Positions 17,800-25,691 of a stretch of DNA of 64,000 bases are shown in pieces. Position 1 is the stretch's first letter, and each line of letters starts with the position of its first letter. Made by a program: the position numbers and the translations under genes. The stretch comes from Salinigranum rubrum. GTDB taxonomy: Archaea > Halobacteriota > Halobacteria > Halobacteriales > Haloferacaceae. The DNA is taken from positions 682,001 to 746,000 of the forward strand of contig NZ_CP026309.1 of assembly GCF_002906575.1 (NCBI RefSeq), in the 5' to 3' direction. Below the pieces are notes generated by a model, which saw nothing but the letters and a program-made list of their open reading frames with translations, had not been told where the DNA came from and did not search any database.

Positions 17800-18981
17800 A
17801 TGTCACAGCCGCTGTCGGGTATCAGCGTTCTCGACCTCGGACAGATCTACCAGGGCGGGTACAGCGGGCTCTTGCTCTCGTATCTCGGTGCCGACGTCGT
17901 CAAGGTCGAACCGCCGTGGGGTGAGAACGTCCGGAGCCGGAGCGAGGACGGCAAACCGCCACAGGTGCAGTACCTCAACGCGAACAAGCGCGGCATCACG
18001 CTCGACCTCAAATCCGAACGGGGGAAACGAGCGTTGAAAGACCTCGTCGCGGAGTGTGACGTCCTCTTGGAGAACTTCGCGACCGGCAAGATGGCCGAAC
18101 TGGGCCTGGGATACGACGTCCTCCGGGAGGTGAACCCGGAACTGGTCTACGCCCACGGGTCGGGTTACGGAGACCACGGCCCATACGCCGAGTATCCCGC
18201 GATGGACCTGACGATTCAGGCGATGAGCGGCGTCATCCACACGACCGGCTATCCGGACCAGACGCCCGTCAAGGCCGGGCCGGCAATCTGTGACTTCATC
18301 GGCGCGGTCCACCTCGCGCTCGGCATCGTGAGCGCTCTCTTCCGACGCGAGCAAAGTGGGGAGGGCGACTACGTCGAGGTCGGGATGTACGACTGCATGT
18401 ACCCGACGCTCGCCTCGCCCGTCTCCTCGTGGGTCGCCCGCAAGGACACCCCGCCGCGGACCGGAAACAAACACTCCGGGCTCTCCATCGCGCCGTACAA
18501 CGTCTACGACGCCGACGACGGCTACGTCGCCATCATGTGCGTCTCCGAGCGCCACTGGGAGGCGCTGGCGACGCTCATGGACCGCACGGACCTCGTCGGC
18601 GTCGAGGGCTACGACTCGAAGGCCGCTCGCGCGGCGCGACTCGACGAGATAGACGCGCTCGTCGAGGCGTGGCTCGACGGCCAGGCCAAGGACGACGCCG
18701 TGGACGTCCTGCTCGACGCGGGCGTTCCCTGCGCGCCGGTGCAGACGGTCGAGGAGGTCATCGAGGACGCACACCTCCGCGAGCGGGGCATGGTGAACGA
18801 CCTCCCGAACCAGGGGGAGGGACGCGAGACGGTCCCCGTCCCGGGGATGCCGATCAAGTTCGCGGGCGTCGACGACCCCGAGGTGACGCAGGCACCCCTG
18901 CTGGGCGAGCACACCGAGGAGGTGCTCGCGGAGATTGCCGGCTACACCCCCGAGGAACTCGCTCAGCTTCGAGGCTCCTGA
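17800..18981 (+). CDS. CaiB/BaiF family (class III) CoA-transferase
   Basis: Class III CoA-transferase of 393 aa. It shows the N-terminal LSGISVLDLGQIYQGGYSG, the CoA-binding ADVVKVEPPWGE, and YPAMDLTIQAMSGVIHTTG with Asp136 at the position of the catalytic aspartate that forms the acyl-anhydride intermediate. It moves CoA from a donor such as succinyl-CoA onto an organic acid. Start: the frame is open further upstream, but that part is the out-of-frame shadow of the acyl-CoA dehydrogenase; MSQPLSGISV is the family start. In context it probably activates the acid oxidised by the 16619 product. Confidence 0.9.
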   Translation: MSQPLSGISVLDLGQIYQGGYSGLLLSYLGADVVKVEPPWGENVRSRSEDGKPPQVQYLNANKRGITLDLKSERGKRALKDLVAECDVLLENFATGKMAELGLGYDVLREVNPELVYAHGSGYGDHGPYAEYPAMDLTIQAMSGVIHTTGYPDQTPVKAGPAICDFIGAVHLALGIVSALFRREQSGEGDYVEVGMYDCMYPTLASPVSSWVARKDTPPRTGNKHSGLSIAPYNVYDADDGYVAIMCVSERHWEALATLMDRTDLVGVEGYDSKAARAARLDEIDALVEAWLDGQAKDDAVDVLLDAGVPCAPVQTVEEVIEDAHLRERGMVNDLPNQGEGRETVPVPGMPIKFAGVDDPEVTQAPLLGEHTEEVLAEIAGYTPEELAQLRGS

Positions 18982-19010
18982 CGACTTCTGACCGCTTCTG
19001 ACGACGAAGC

Positions 19011-19018
19011 TATTTATC
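19011..19018 (+). promoter_or_regulatory. TATA-like box of the crotonase gene
   Basis: TATTTATC, 22-29 bp before the ATG at 19040, the leaderless spacing also seen at 16619 and 17800. Confidence 0.5.
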
Positions 19019-19039
19019 GGTGTGCCAAGAGGGGAGACC

Positions 19040-19831
19040 ATGGCGTACGAGCATATCGAGTACACCGTCACGGCCGGGCGCGCAGAGGTCGTCCTCGACC
19101 GACCCGACGTGTACAACGCGTTCCACCCGGAGATGCTGGTCGAACTCAACGAGTGCCTCCTCGACGCCCTCGCGGACGACGACGTGTACGTCATCGTCCT
19201 CACGGGGCGGGGGAAGGGGTTCTGCAGCGGGGCGGACGTCTCGGGGATGGACGGCCGCGAGGACCGGAAGAACGCCTTCACCTACGGGGCGCACCTCTGG
19301 AAGGTCCAGCACGTCAACCGGCTCCTCTACTTCGGGTCGAAGCCGACCATCGCCGCGGTCAACGGTCCCGCGGTCGGGGCGGGCTGTGACTTCGCGCTCG
19401 CCTGTGACCTGCGGGTCGTGGCCGAGAGCGCGTTCTTCCGCACGCAGTTCGTCAACGTCGGGCTCGCCCCGGCCGACGGCGGCGGCTGGACGCTCCCGCG
19501 TCTGGTCGGCGAAGCCAAGGCCAAGGAGTACCTCCTGACGGGACGGGACATCGAACCGGCCGACGCCGCGGACATCGGACTCGTCGTCGACGTGGTCTCC
19601 GACGCGGACCTCATGGACGCGGCGCGCTCGCTGGCGAACGAAATCCGCGACAAGCCGGCGACAGCCGTCAAAAACACGAAGGCGCTCGTCGACGTCGGCC
19701 AGTCGTTCGCCGAGTACGCCCAGGAGGCCCACACGCGACAGTACGAGTGCGTGACTGACCCCGAACACCGCGAGGCGGTCCGGGCCTTCGGCGAGGGCCG
19801 AGCGCCGGAGTTCGACCGGCCGCGCGAGTGA
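19040..19831 (+). CDS. Crotonase (enoyl-CoA hydratase/isomerase) family protein
   Basis: Crotonase-fold protein of 263 aa with the oxyanion-hole segments GRGKGFCSGADVSGM (residues 57-70) and NGPAVGAGCDFALACD (108-123), and FVNVGLAPADGGGWTLPRLVG. The two glutamates of classical enoyl-CoA hydratase are both missing: Asp117 stands at the first (GCEFA-type position) and Val138 at the second (QPE becomes QFV). It is therefore probably an isomerase, lyase, hydrolase or other crotonase rather than a standard hydratase. I start at MAYEHIEYTV; an ATG-like codon 18 bp upstream is too close to the TATA-like box. Confidence 0.85.
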   Translation: MAYEHIEYTVTAGRAEVVLDRPDVYNAFHPEMLVELNECLLDALADDDVYVIVLTGRGKGFCSGADVSGMDGREDRKNAFTYGAHLWKVQHVNRLLYFGSKPTIAAVNGPAVGAGCDFALACDLRVVAESAFFRTQFVNVGLAPADGGGWTLPRLVGEAKAKEYLLTGRDIEPADAADIGLVVDVVSDADLMDAARSLANEIRDKPATAVKNTKALVDVGQSFAEYAQEAHTRQYECVTDPEHREAVRAFGEGRAPEFDRPRE

Positions 19832-19879
19832 GTTCCCGGGCTCTCCGACCCGCTCCCGAGAAGCTTCCCGGCCGTGTCC

Positions 19880-20767
19880 TCAGGCCGCGTCCGAGTCGTC
19901 GGTCGCGTACCGCTGTTCGCGCTCGGTCACGGCGTCGAGTCCGGTGAGTTCGTTTCTCTCGCTCCACGAGAGCAGTCGGTCCATCACTCCCTCCTGCGTT
20001 CCCGTCGTCAGAATCTCACGGTAGACGTCCTGCAGCGCCTTCGCGGCGGCCTTGAACCCGGTCGCCGGGTAGAGGACGACGTCGTACCCGAACGCCTCGA
20101 ACTCCTCGGCGGCGTACAGCGGCGTCTTCCCGCCCTCGGTCATGTTCGCGAGGAGCGGCACCTCGCCGCCGACCGTCTCCGCCACGCGCCGGAGTTCCGC
20201 CTCCGAGCGGAGCGCCTCGACGAACAGGACGTCCGCACCCGCGTCGGCGTACGCGTACCCCCGCTCGATGGCGGCGTCGAGACCGGCCGTCGCTCGGGCG
20301 TCGGTGCGGGCGATGACGACGAAGTCGTCGTCGGTTCGGGCGTCGGTCGCAGCGCGGAGTTTCTGCTCCATCTCCTCGACCGGAACGACGTCCGTCCCCT
20401 CGAAGTGGCCGCACCGCTTGGGGAACGTCTGGTCCTCGATGTGGACCCCGGCGACGCCCGCGCGCTCGTACGACTCGACCGTCCGGGCGACGTTGAGGGG
20501 GTTGCCGTACCCCGTGTCGGCGTCACAGAACACCGGGACGTCGACGGCTTCGACCATCGAGCGCGCCCGCTCGACCATCTCGGTCATCGTCGTCAGTCCG
20601 ACGTCCGGGCCGCCGTGGACGGACGTCGACACCGAGGAGCCGCTCATGTAGACGACTTCGCCGCCGGCCTGTTCGGCCACCGTCGCCGACAGGGCGTCGT
20701 AGCCACCCAGCGCGGGGAGGACCTCGGGTCTCTCGATCAACTGCCGGAATCGGGTCGTCGATTTCAT
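19880..20767 (-). CDS. Isocitrate lyase/PEP mutase family protein (copy 2)
   Basis: A 295-aa lyase of the isocitrate lyase/PEP mutase superfamily. The metal site is CDADTGYGNPLNVARTV (residues 81-97) and the active-site loop is EDQTFPKRCGHFEGTD with Cys119 and His121, the complete lyase loop as in methylisocitrate lyase. The closing segment NMTEGGKTP near residue 206 is also typical of methylisocitrate lyases. Of the three copies this is the best candidate for a working methylisocitrate or 2,3-dimethylmalate lyase, yielding pyruvate plus succinate or propionate respectively. It is divergent from the PrpF-family gene at 20943. Confidence 0.88.
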   Translation of the reverse strand: MKSTTRFRQLIERPEVLPALGGYDALSATVAEQAGGEVVYMSGSSVSTSVHGGPDVGLTTMTEMVERARSMVEAVDVPVFCDADTGYGNPLNVARTVESYERAGVAGVHIEDQTFPKRCGHFEGTDVVPVEEMEQKLRAATDARTDDDFVVIARTDARATAGLDAAIERGYAYADAGADVLFVEALRSEAELRRVAETVGGEVPLLANMTEGGKTPLYAAEEFEAFGYDVVLYPATGFKAAAKALQDVYREILTTGTQEGVMDRLLSWSERNELTGLDAVTEREQRYATDDSDAA

Positions 20768-20790
20768 GTCCGAGCGTTGGGCGTGGCTCG

Positions 20791-20799
20791 CGTATAAAC
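20791..20799 (-). promoter_or_regulatory. TATA-like box of lyase copy 2
   Basis: The minus strand reads GTTTATACG 24-32 bp before the start codon at 20767, giving a leaderless-type promoter. Confidence 0.45.
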
Positions 20800-20907
20800 G
20801 CGGCGGCGGTCACCTCCCCGGTGCCGCGTGAGGAGTGTTCGAAGTCATCGCCGCCGGCACCGGTGTCGGCATGTGTCCAGGCGGAGTCGATCTGAAACAA
20901 TCGCATA

Positions 20908-20915
20908 GATTTATC
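20908..20915 (+). promoter_or_regulatory. TATA-like box of the PrpF-family gene
   Basis: GATTTATC, 28-35 bp before the ATG at 20943. It follows an A/T-rich stretch. Confidence 0.4.
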
Positions 20916-20942
20916 TGGGTTGTTCGGGAACTGCCGGTCGAC

Positions 20943-22127
20943 ATGGAAACCCCTCGGGACAGCGAGCTTCAAGGCCGAGTCGACGGACTGTTGATGCGCG
21001 GCGGGACCAGCAAGGGACTGTTCGTCCGGAAGTCCGACCTGCCGCTCAGCCCCGACGACGAGTCGTTCGACGACCTGCTCTTCGAACTGTACGGCTCGCC
21101 CGACCCGCTGCAGGTCGACGGTATCGGCGGGTCGCACTCGCACACGAGCAAGATCATGATGGTCTCGCGGTCAGAGCGCGAGGACGCGGACATCGAGTAC
21201 ACGTTCGGCGGCGTCGGCATCGAGAACCCTGTCATCGAGTGGGGCGGCAACTGCGGGAACCTCACGGCGGCCGTCGGCGGCTTCGCCGTCCTCGAGAACC
21301 TCGTCGAGGCGACCGAACCGGTGACGACCGTTCGGCTGTACAACACGAACGCCGACGCGCTCGTCGAGCAGGAGGTCCCCGTTTCGAACGGCGAACCGGA
21401 CGTCTACGGCGACTACGCCATCGACGGCGTCCCCGGGACGGGCGCGCGGGTCGACTCGCACTTCATCGACCCGGCCGGCGGCGTCCTCGACGCGCTCTTG
21501 CCCACCGGCAACGCCGTCGACACCATCACCGTCGACGGCGACGACATCGACGTCTCCATCGTCGACGTGACGAACGTCGTCGCGTTCGTCCGCGCGGCGG
21601 ACATCGGTCTCGACGGGACCGAACTCCCGGCCGAACTGGAGAGCGACCCGGCGATCATGGACCGACTGGAACGCATCAGGGGGCAGGTGTGCGTCGAACT
21701 CGGCCTCGTCGACGCGCCCGAGGACGCGCTGTACGAGTACCCCATCTTCCCGCACATCGCGTTCGTCTCCGAACCGCAGTCGTACGAGTGCTCGGTCGAC
21801 AAGACGGTCGACGAGAGCGACATCGACATCACGGCGCGCGTCATCAGCATGCAGAGCCCCCACCACGCGTACGCCATGACGAGCGGACTCTGTCTCGGGG
21901 CGGCCGTGCGACTCCCCGGGACGATTCCCAACGAGTTCGTCCGCAACCCCGACGCAGAGTGGACGACGCTCGGCCACCCGAAGGGAACGATGTCCGTCGG
22001 CGCGACTGTGACGCTGGACGGCGACGACCCGACGGTCGAGCGCGTCTCCATCGGGCGGACGCTCCGTCCGATCATGTGGGGCTCCGTCTACTACCGGTAC
22101 ATCGACGCACTCGACGACCTTCGGTGA
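20943..22127 (+). CDS. PrpF family isomerase (methylaconitate / 3-methylitaconate isomerase-like)
   Basis: PrpF-family protein with the diaminopimelate-epimerase-like double-barrel fold, 394 aa. Visible are LLMRGGTSKGLFVRKSDLP near residue 16 (the family start), DGIGGSHSHTSKIMMVS near residue 59, GVGIENPVIEWGGNCGNLTAAVG near residue 90 with the conserved Cys, and LPTGNAVDTI. The family isomerises double bonds in substituted aconitates or itaconates: PrpF (2-methylaconitate), Mii (3-methylitaconate to dimethylmaleate) and 4-oxalomesaconate tautomerase. The upstream open frame is ignored because a TATA-like box lies in it. LeuCD-like and lyase genes nearby make a Mii-DmdAB-Dml relay conceivable. 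Confidence 0.87.
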   Translation: METPRDSELQGRVDGLLMRGGTSKGLFVRKSDLPLSPDDESFDDLLFELYGSPDPLQVDGIGGSHSHTSKIMMVSRSEREDADIEYTFGGVGIENPVIEWGGNCGNLTAAVGGFAVLENLVEATEPVTTVRLYNTNADALVEQEVPVSNGEPDVYGDYAIDGVPGTGARVDSHFIDPAGGVLDALLPTGNAVDTITVDGDDIDVSIVDVTNVVAFVRAADIGLDGTELPAELESDPAIMDRLERIRGQVCVELGLVDAPEDALYEYPIFPHIAFVSEPQSYECSVDKTVDESDIDITARVISMQSPHHAYAMTSGLCLGAAVRLPGTIPNEFVRNPDAEWTTLGHPKGTMSVGATVTLDGDDPTVERVSIGRTLRPIMWGSVYYRYIDALDDLR

Positions 22128-22784
22128 ACGTCTCGTCTCGGCGGAAACCGCCCGAGACGTTCTGACACCGTCGCCGTCGCGCACCCGAGAGCGGCGACTC
22201 TCTCACTCGGTTTGCGGGGAGATTGAGTACAGGTCGTGTTGTTTTCGGCATCGTGGACGCTCTCGCTCCCTCCGGCCGGAGTGACTTGTCATCGCCTGTG
22301 AGCCAACGAGAGACCGTTATGGGACTTCTGCTCCGCATCGGACCGTTCGTCGGGTCCGTCTTTTCTGTCTGTTAGCTGTCAGCTGGTTCCGTATATCGAA
22401 ACCCCATGCAGGCCCGGACATCGTGGACCTGTCCGGTCGAGAATCACCGATTCGAGGCGTCTGTTCCGTTTCCCACTCCCTTATCGATTCACGATACGTG
22501 AATACGAGATATTGTGTTAACAACTCACACGGAACACGAAGAATAATGTAGAACTAGGTCGTGTCCACGAACGAGCGAGCGAGTGACCGATTCGAGCCGC
22601 GATTTCGTCCGCTTGTCAACAGTGTTCTCGACGCAGACGTCTCGACATCGTGAATCGTTCACACGAGCCTGGCGACTCGTCGAACGGGTCGACCTCCAGG
22701 GTTCGAGGTCGTCTCCACGGCGGAGCGTCCCCGAGACGACGGCTCACCGGCAGTTATACGACCGTCGGTTGCGACGCGGGCACC
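22128..22784. other. Intergenic region, no gene recognised
   Basis: 657 bp between the PrpF-family gene and lyase copy 3. Small open frames occur on both strands but none resembles a protein I know. Base composition falls to more A/T-rich DNA around 22490-22560. A TATA-like box for the next gene lies at its end. Confidence 0.5.
22753..22759 (+). promoter_or_regulatory. TATA-like box of lyase copy 3
   Basis: GTTATAC, 26-32 bp before the ATG at 22785. Confidence 0.45.
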
Positions 22785-23714
22785 ATGCACTACGGGCGAG
22801 CACTCAGAGCGCGGTTGGCACGGGACGACATCCTGGTGACCCCCGACGTCCACGACCCGTTGAGCGCGAAAGTCGTCGCGTCGACCGGGCTGTACGAGGC
22901 CGTCAAACTCACCGGCTCTGGGAGTGCTGTCTCCCGCGCCGGCGTCCCCGACGCGGGCCTCATCACGATGACCGAGATGGTCGACCACGCGAAGCACACC
23001 CAGGAGGCGGTCGACATCCCCGTCATCGCCGACGCCGACAACGGCTACGGCAACGCGACGAACGTCGTGCGGACGGTCCGCGAGTACATCAAATCGGGCG
23101 TCGCCGGAATCCACATCGAGGACCAGACGTTCCCGAAGCGCAACGGCGACGTGAAAGGCGTCGAGGTGATTCCGCTCGAAGAGGCCGTCGGCAAGGTCGA
23201 AGCCGCCGTCGACGTCCGGGACGAACGGGACCCCGACTTCGTCGTCATCGCCCGCACCGACGTCCGGCGGACGGCGAACGGGACGATCGACGACGCCATC
23301 GAGCGGGCGAACGCCTTCGCCGACGTCGGCGCGGACGTGGTCTTCGTCAAGGTACCGGCGACCCGCGAGGAGGCCCGGCGCGTCGGCAGCGAGGTCGACG
23401 CCCGGTTGCTCTTTCCCTGTTCGGGGACCGCCCCTCGGCTCGAACCGCGGGAACTCGAAGCGATGGGGTGGGACGTCGTGCTCTACGGCCGGCTCGTGAT
23501 GACGGCGACCGTCCTCGCGATTCGCGAGACCGTCGCGCGATTCCACGACGAGGGCGTGGGCGTGTTGCTCGAAAACGAAGAGCGGTTCGCCGAGGAGTTC
23601 GACAGCGTCCACGAACTCGCCGGCATGCCCGAAATCGCCGCGCTCGAACGTCGCTACCTCCCCGAGGACGCACTCGACAAGTACGAGGGGGCGACCGGAC
23701 ACGACATCGGGTAA
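22785..23714 (+). CDS. Isocitrate lyase/PEP mutase family protein (copy 3, Cys-less loop)
   Basis: A 309-aa superfamily member most like copy 1 at 3026: both begin M(S/H)YGR-LRA-L, followed by VHDPLSAKV and DADNGYGNATNVVRTVREY. The active-site loop is EDQTFPKRNGDVKGVE: Asn120 replaces the catalytic Cys and Asp122 replaces His. Asn at this position is typical of PEP mutase, phosphonopyruvate hydrolase and oxaloacetate hydrolase-type members, so this copy probably does not catalyse the isocitrate-type cleavage of its relatives. The start follows the paralogue and the TATA-like box; the frame is open further upstream. Confidence 0.85.
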   Translation: MHYGRALRARLARDDILVTPDVHDPLSAKVVASTGLYEAVKLTGSGSAVSRAGVPDAGLITMTEMVDHAKHTQEAVDIPVIADADNGYGNATNVVRTVREYIKSGVAGIHIEDQTFPKRNGDVKGVEVIPLEEAVGKVEAAVDVRDERDPDFVVIARTDVRRTANGTIDDAIERANAFADVGADVVFVKVPATREEARRVGSEVDARLLFPCSGTAPRLEPRELEAMGWDVVLYGRLVMTATVLAIRETVARFHDEGVGVLLENEERFAEEFDSVHELAGMPEIAALERRYLPEDALDKYEGATGHDIG

Positions 23715-24250
23715 ACGGTGAGCGTCTGTCGGACGGCTACTCCAGACGACGAGCGGTTCCCCCGTTTCATCGACCGACATTCGCCCAATTCGACTGCAAT
23801 TACAAACATATATGTGTAATTATCAAATATTTTATCACACTAAAATATTTGGATCAGATCGATGCTCCTCCCTCTCTTGCTTCACTCGGAATTTTTCGAA
23901 CCGATACCTGGTTTATAAACCACCAAAACTATCTCTGATATCTTCCCTCATTCGACAAAATAAGCCTCTCAGTTCTCAGTTCTTGTCCCTATTCGTCGAG
24001 ACGACGTGATGTTGTGATCCTTCGAATATTCAATTACAACTATCTCTGACTTGCCGGAGCGCTGTCCTCCGTGCCTTCGGAGTCACAGTTCGAAAGCGTC
24101 TATGACGTCGACACTCGGCGCACGAGAGTCGAACGCACGACCGGAGCGTCGCTCATCGAACCGTTCGCGGTTTTCGTCTACCGTGATTTGACATCCCGGT
24201 GATGACCGTCACCCCCAGCGCTTTCAGGGCTGCTTTCGCCTACCTGTGCT
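23715..24250. other. A/T-rich gene-free region
   Basis: No convincing gene. From about 23800 to 24030 the DNA is much more A/T-rich than the coding regions and contains a perfect inverted repeat (23824-23851). Together with the dienelactone hydrolase fragment just downstream, this looks like old insertion or recombination scar DNA. Confidence 0.5.
23824..23851. repeat. Perfect 11-bp inverted repeat
   Basis: CAAATATTTTA (23824-23834) and its exact reverse complement TAAAATATTTG (23841-23851) are separated by a 6-base loop. It lies 110 bp after the lyase copy 3 stop. It could be a terminator hairpin, a protein-binding palindrome or a mobile-element end. Confidence 0.7.
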
Positions 24251-24374
24251 CTTGAGGAGCGCGAGTGTCTTCGATCACGCATCGCCTCGGGCTCGAAGCT
24301 CTGCCCGCTCCAGCGAACGCGTGGTTCGCGCCCCCGTAGACGTACACCTCGTGTTCGACGCCGAGCTCGTCGAA
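24251..24374 (-). pseudogene. Dienelactone hydrolase gene fragment
   Basis: This stretch aligns, with small deletions and roughly four-fifths identity by eye, to 35226-35359, the 3' part of the intact dienelactone hydrolase gene at 35199. The minus-strand reading gives FDELGVEHEVYVYGGANHAFA, against LDELGVEHEVYVYEGANHAFA in the intact protein, including the catalytic His. Reading frame is lost after that. Nothing of the N-terminal part or of the nucleophile motif is present. Both copies face the same way and bracket the region B gene cluster. Confidence 0.75.
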
Positions 24375-24624
24375 TCTACTTCGTAGACAACCACCCGTTC
24401 GTCGGCTCTCGACCGTCGAGAGAACGCTGTGAACCGACCAGACGTCTTCGCGGACAGCCGTGTCACAGCCTCCGAGTTCACGAGAGCCGACGACGCCCGA
24501 TGTTCGTCGACACGCTCCGGCGCTGTCGTCGGTCCTCTGACCGCTCGTCACAGACCCCACGCGAGGAACCGACTATCGTCTCTCCGATGGGTGCAGCGTG
24601 TCCGTGAGACTTTCTGGACGACCC

Positions 24625-25584
24625 TTACGCGATGAGCGACCGGAGATTCCCACCGAGTATCTTCTCTGACTCGTCTTCGGTCAGGTCCATCTCACGAATG
24701 CTCTCCGTGTCGCCTAGCCAAAGCCGACCGTGGTCCGGACCGTACGGATAGTCCGACCCGAAGAGAATGTGTTCGGCCCCGAAGAACTCGTACCCGCAGT
24801 GCAGGGCCGACACGGACCCGTTCAGTACCGTGTCGCCGTAGAAGCGTTTGAAGTACGATTCGACCGGCTCTGAAAGCTCCGCCCAGTCGGTGTGTGGATA
24901 GAACTCTCGCGCCTCGTAGAACGTCTCGATCCGGGCGGAGAAGTGAGGGACCATCGCACACATGTGATGGGCGATGAGGTTGAGGTCGGGGTGTCGGTCC
25001 ATCACGCCACTGAACACCAGCCGAGAGAGCGCGACGCTCGTGTCCAGCAACCACCCGAACACCTTGGCGTAGAACGTCGAATCGCCGGTCACGCCGTAGT
25101 CGGCTAGTTGTGGATGCATCCAGAGCGGGACTCCCCTGGACTCGACCGCGTCGTAGAACGGTTCGAACTCGTCGGAGTCGAGCGGTGCGCCATCGACGTT
25201 CGAGAAGATCTGAATTCCCGCCATGTCGAGGCCGTCGATACACCGCTCGAACTCGTCCAGATATTCACCCGACAGGAACGGAAGCGTCCCGACCGGAATG
25301 AATCGGTCTGGGTGCTCGTCGGCGATTCGGCGGATCTCCTCGTTCGCGTGCCTGACTACTGGGAGCGCCGCTTCGGGGTCCGCTCCGAGCCACGAGGGCG
25401 GCGACGCGAGCGTCAGTACCTGCTTGTCGATCCCGAATTCGTCCATATCCGCCAGCCGCTGGTCGACGTCGTAGAAGTAGGGTTCGTCGTGGGCCGCGAT
25501 CGCCTCCGTCGGGTGAATTTCTTTCAATTTTTCGTACACTGACTGCGGCATAATGTGACCAAAACAGTCGATAATCTCTGTCAT
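24625..25584 (-). CDS. Amidohydrolase family protein (ACMSD-like)
   Basis: A 319-aa amidohydrolase-2 (PF04909-type) protein related to the ACMSD, gamma-resorcylate and 5-carboxyvanillate decarboxylases, which decarboxylate ring-derived acids with a metal ion. Motifs are DCFGHIMP (residues 6-13), LWMHPQ near residue 155, LIAHHMCAMVPHF near residue 205 and ILFGSDYPYGPDHGR near residue 276 with the metal Asp. The canonical first metal motif is D-x-H-x-H; here Phe8 replaces the first His while His10 remains, so metal binding may be altered. It is the downstream end of region B, with its own promoter. Confidence 0.83.
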   Translation of the reverse strand: MTEIIDCFGHIMPQSVYEKLKEIHPTEAIAAHDEPYFYDVDQRLADMDEFGIDKQVLTLASPPSWLGADPEAALPVVRHANEEIRRIADEHPDRFIPVGTLPFLSGEYLDEFERCIDGLDMAGIQIFSNVDGAPLDSDEFEPFYDAVESRGVPLWMHPQLADYGVTGDSTFYAKVFGWLLDTSVALSRLVFSGVMDRHPDLNLIAHHMCAMVPHFSARIETFYEAREFYPHTDWAELSEPVESYFKRFYGDTVLNGSVSALHCGYEFFGAEHILFGSDYPYGPDHGRLWLGDTESIREMDLTEDESEKILGGNLRSLIA

Positions 25585-25605
25585 GCCACAGAATCTGCGG
25601 TACTT

Positions 25606-25613
25606 GATAAATA
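25606..25613 (-). promoter_or_regulatory. TATA-like box of the ACMSD-like gene
   Basis: The minus strand reads TATTTATC 22-29 bp before the start at 25584, the same box and spacing as at 19040. Confidence 0.5.
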
Positions 25614-25691
25614 GCTTTGGAACACGTCAGAATTACGATTTCGTGTCACCCGGGACGGGTATTCGAAGCGCCGCACGCGGCGATTCGGGCG

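Noticed and set aside
22583-23938. A 451-codon plus-strand frame over lyase copy 3
   Set aside because: Arginine-rich shadow of the lyase gene in another frame.
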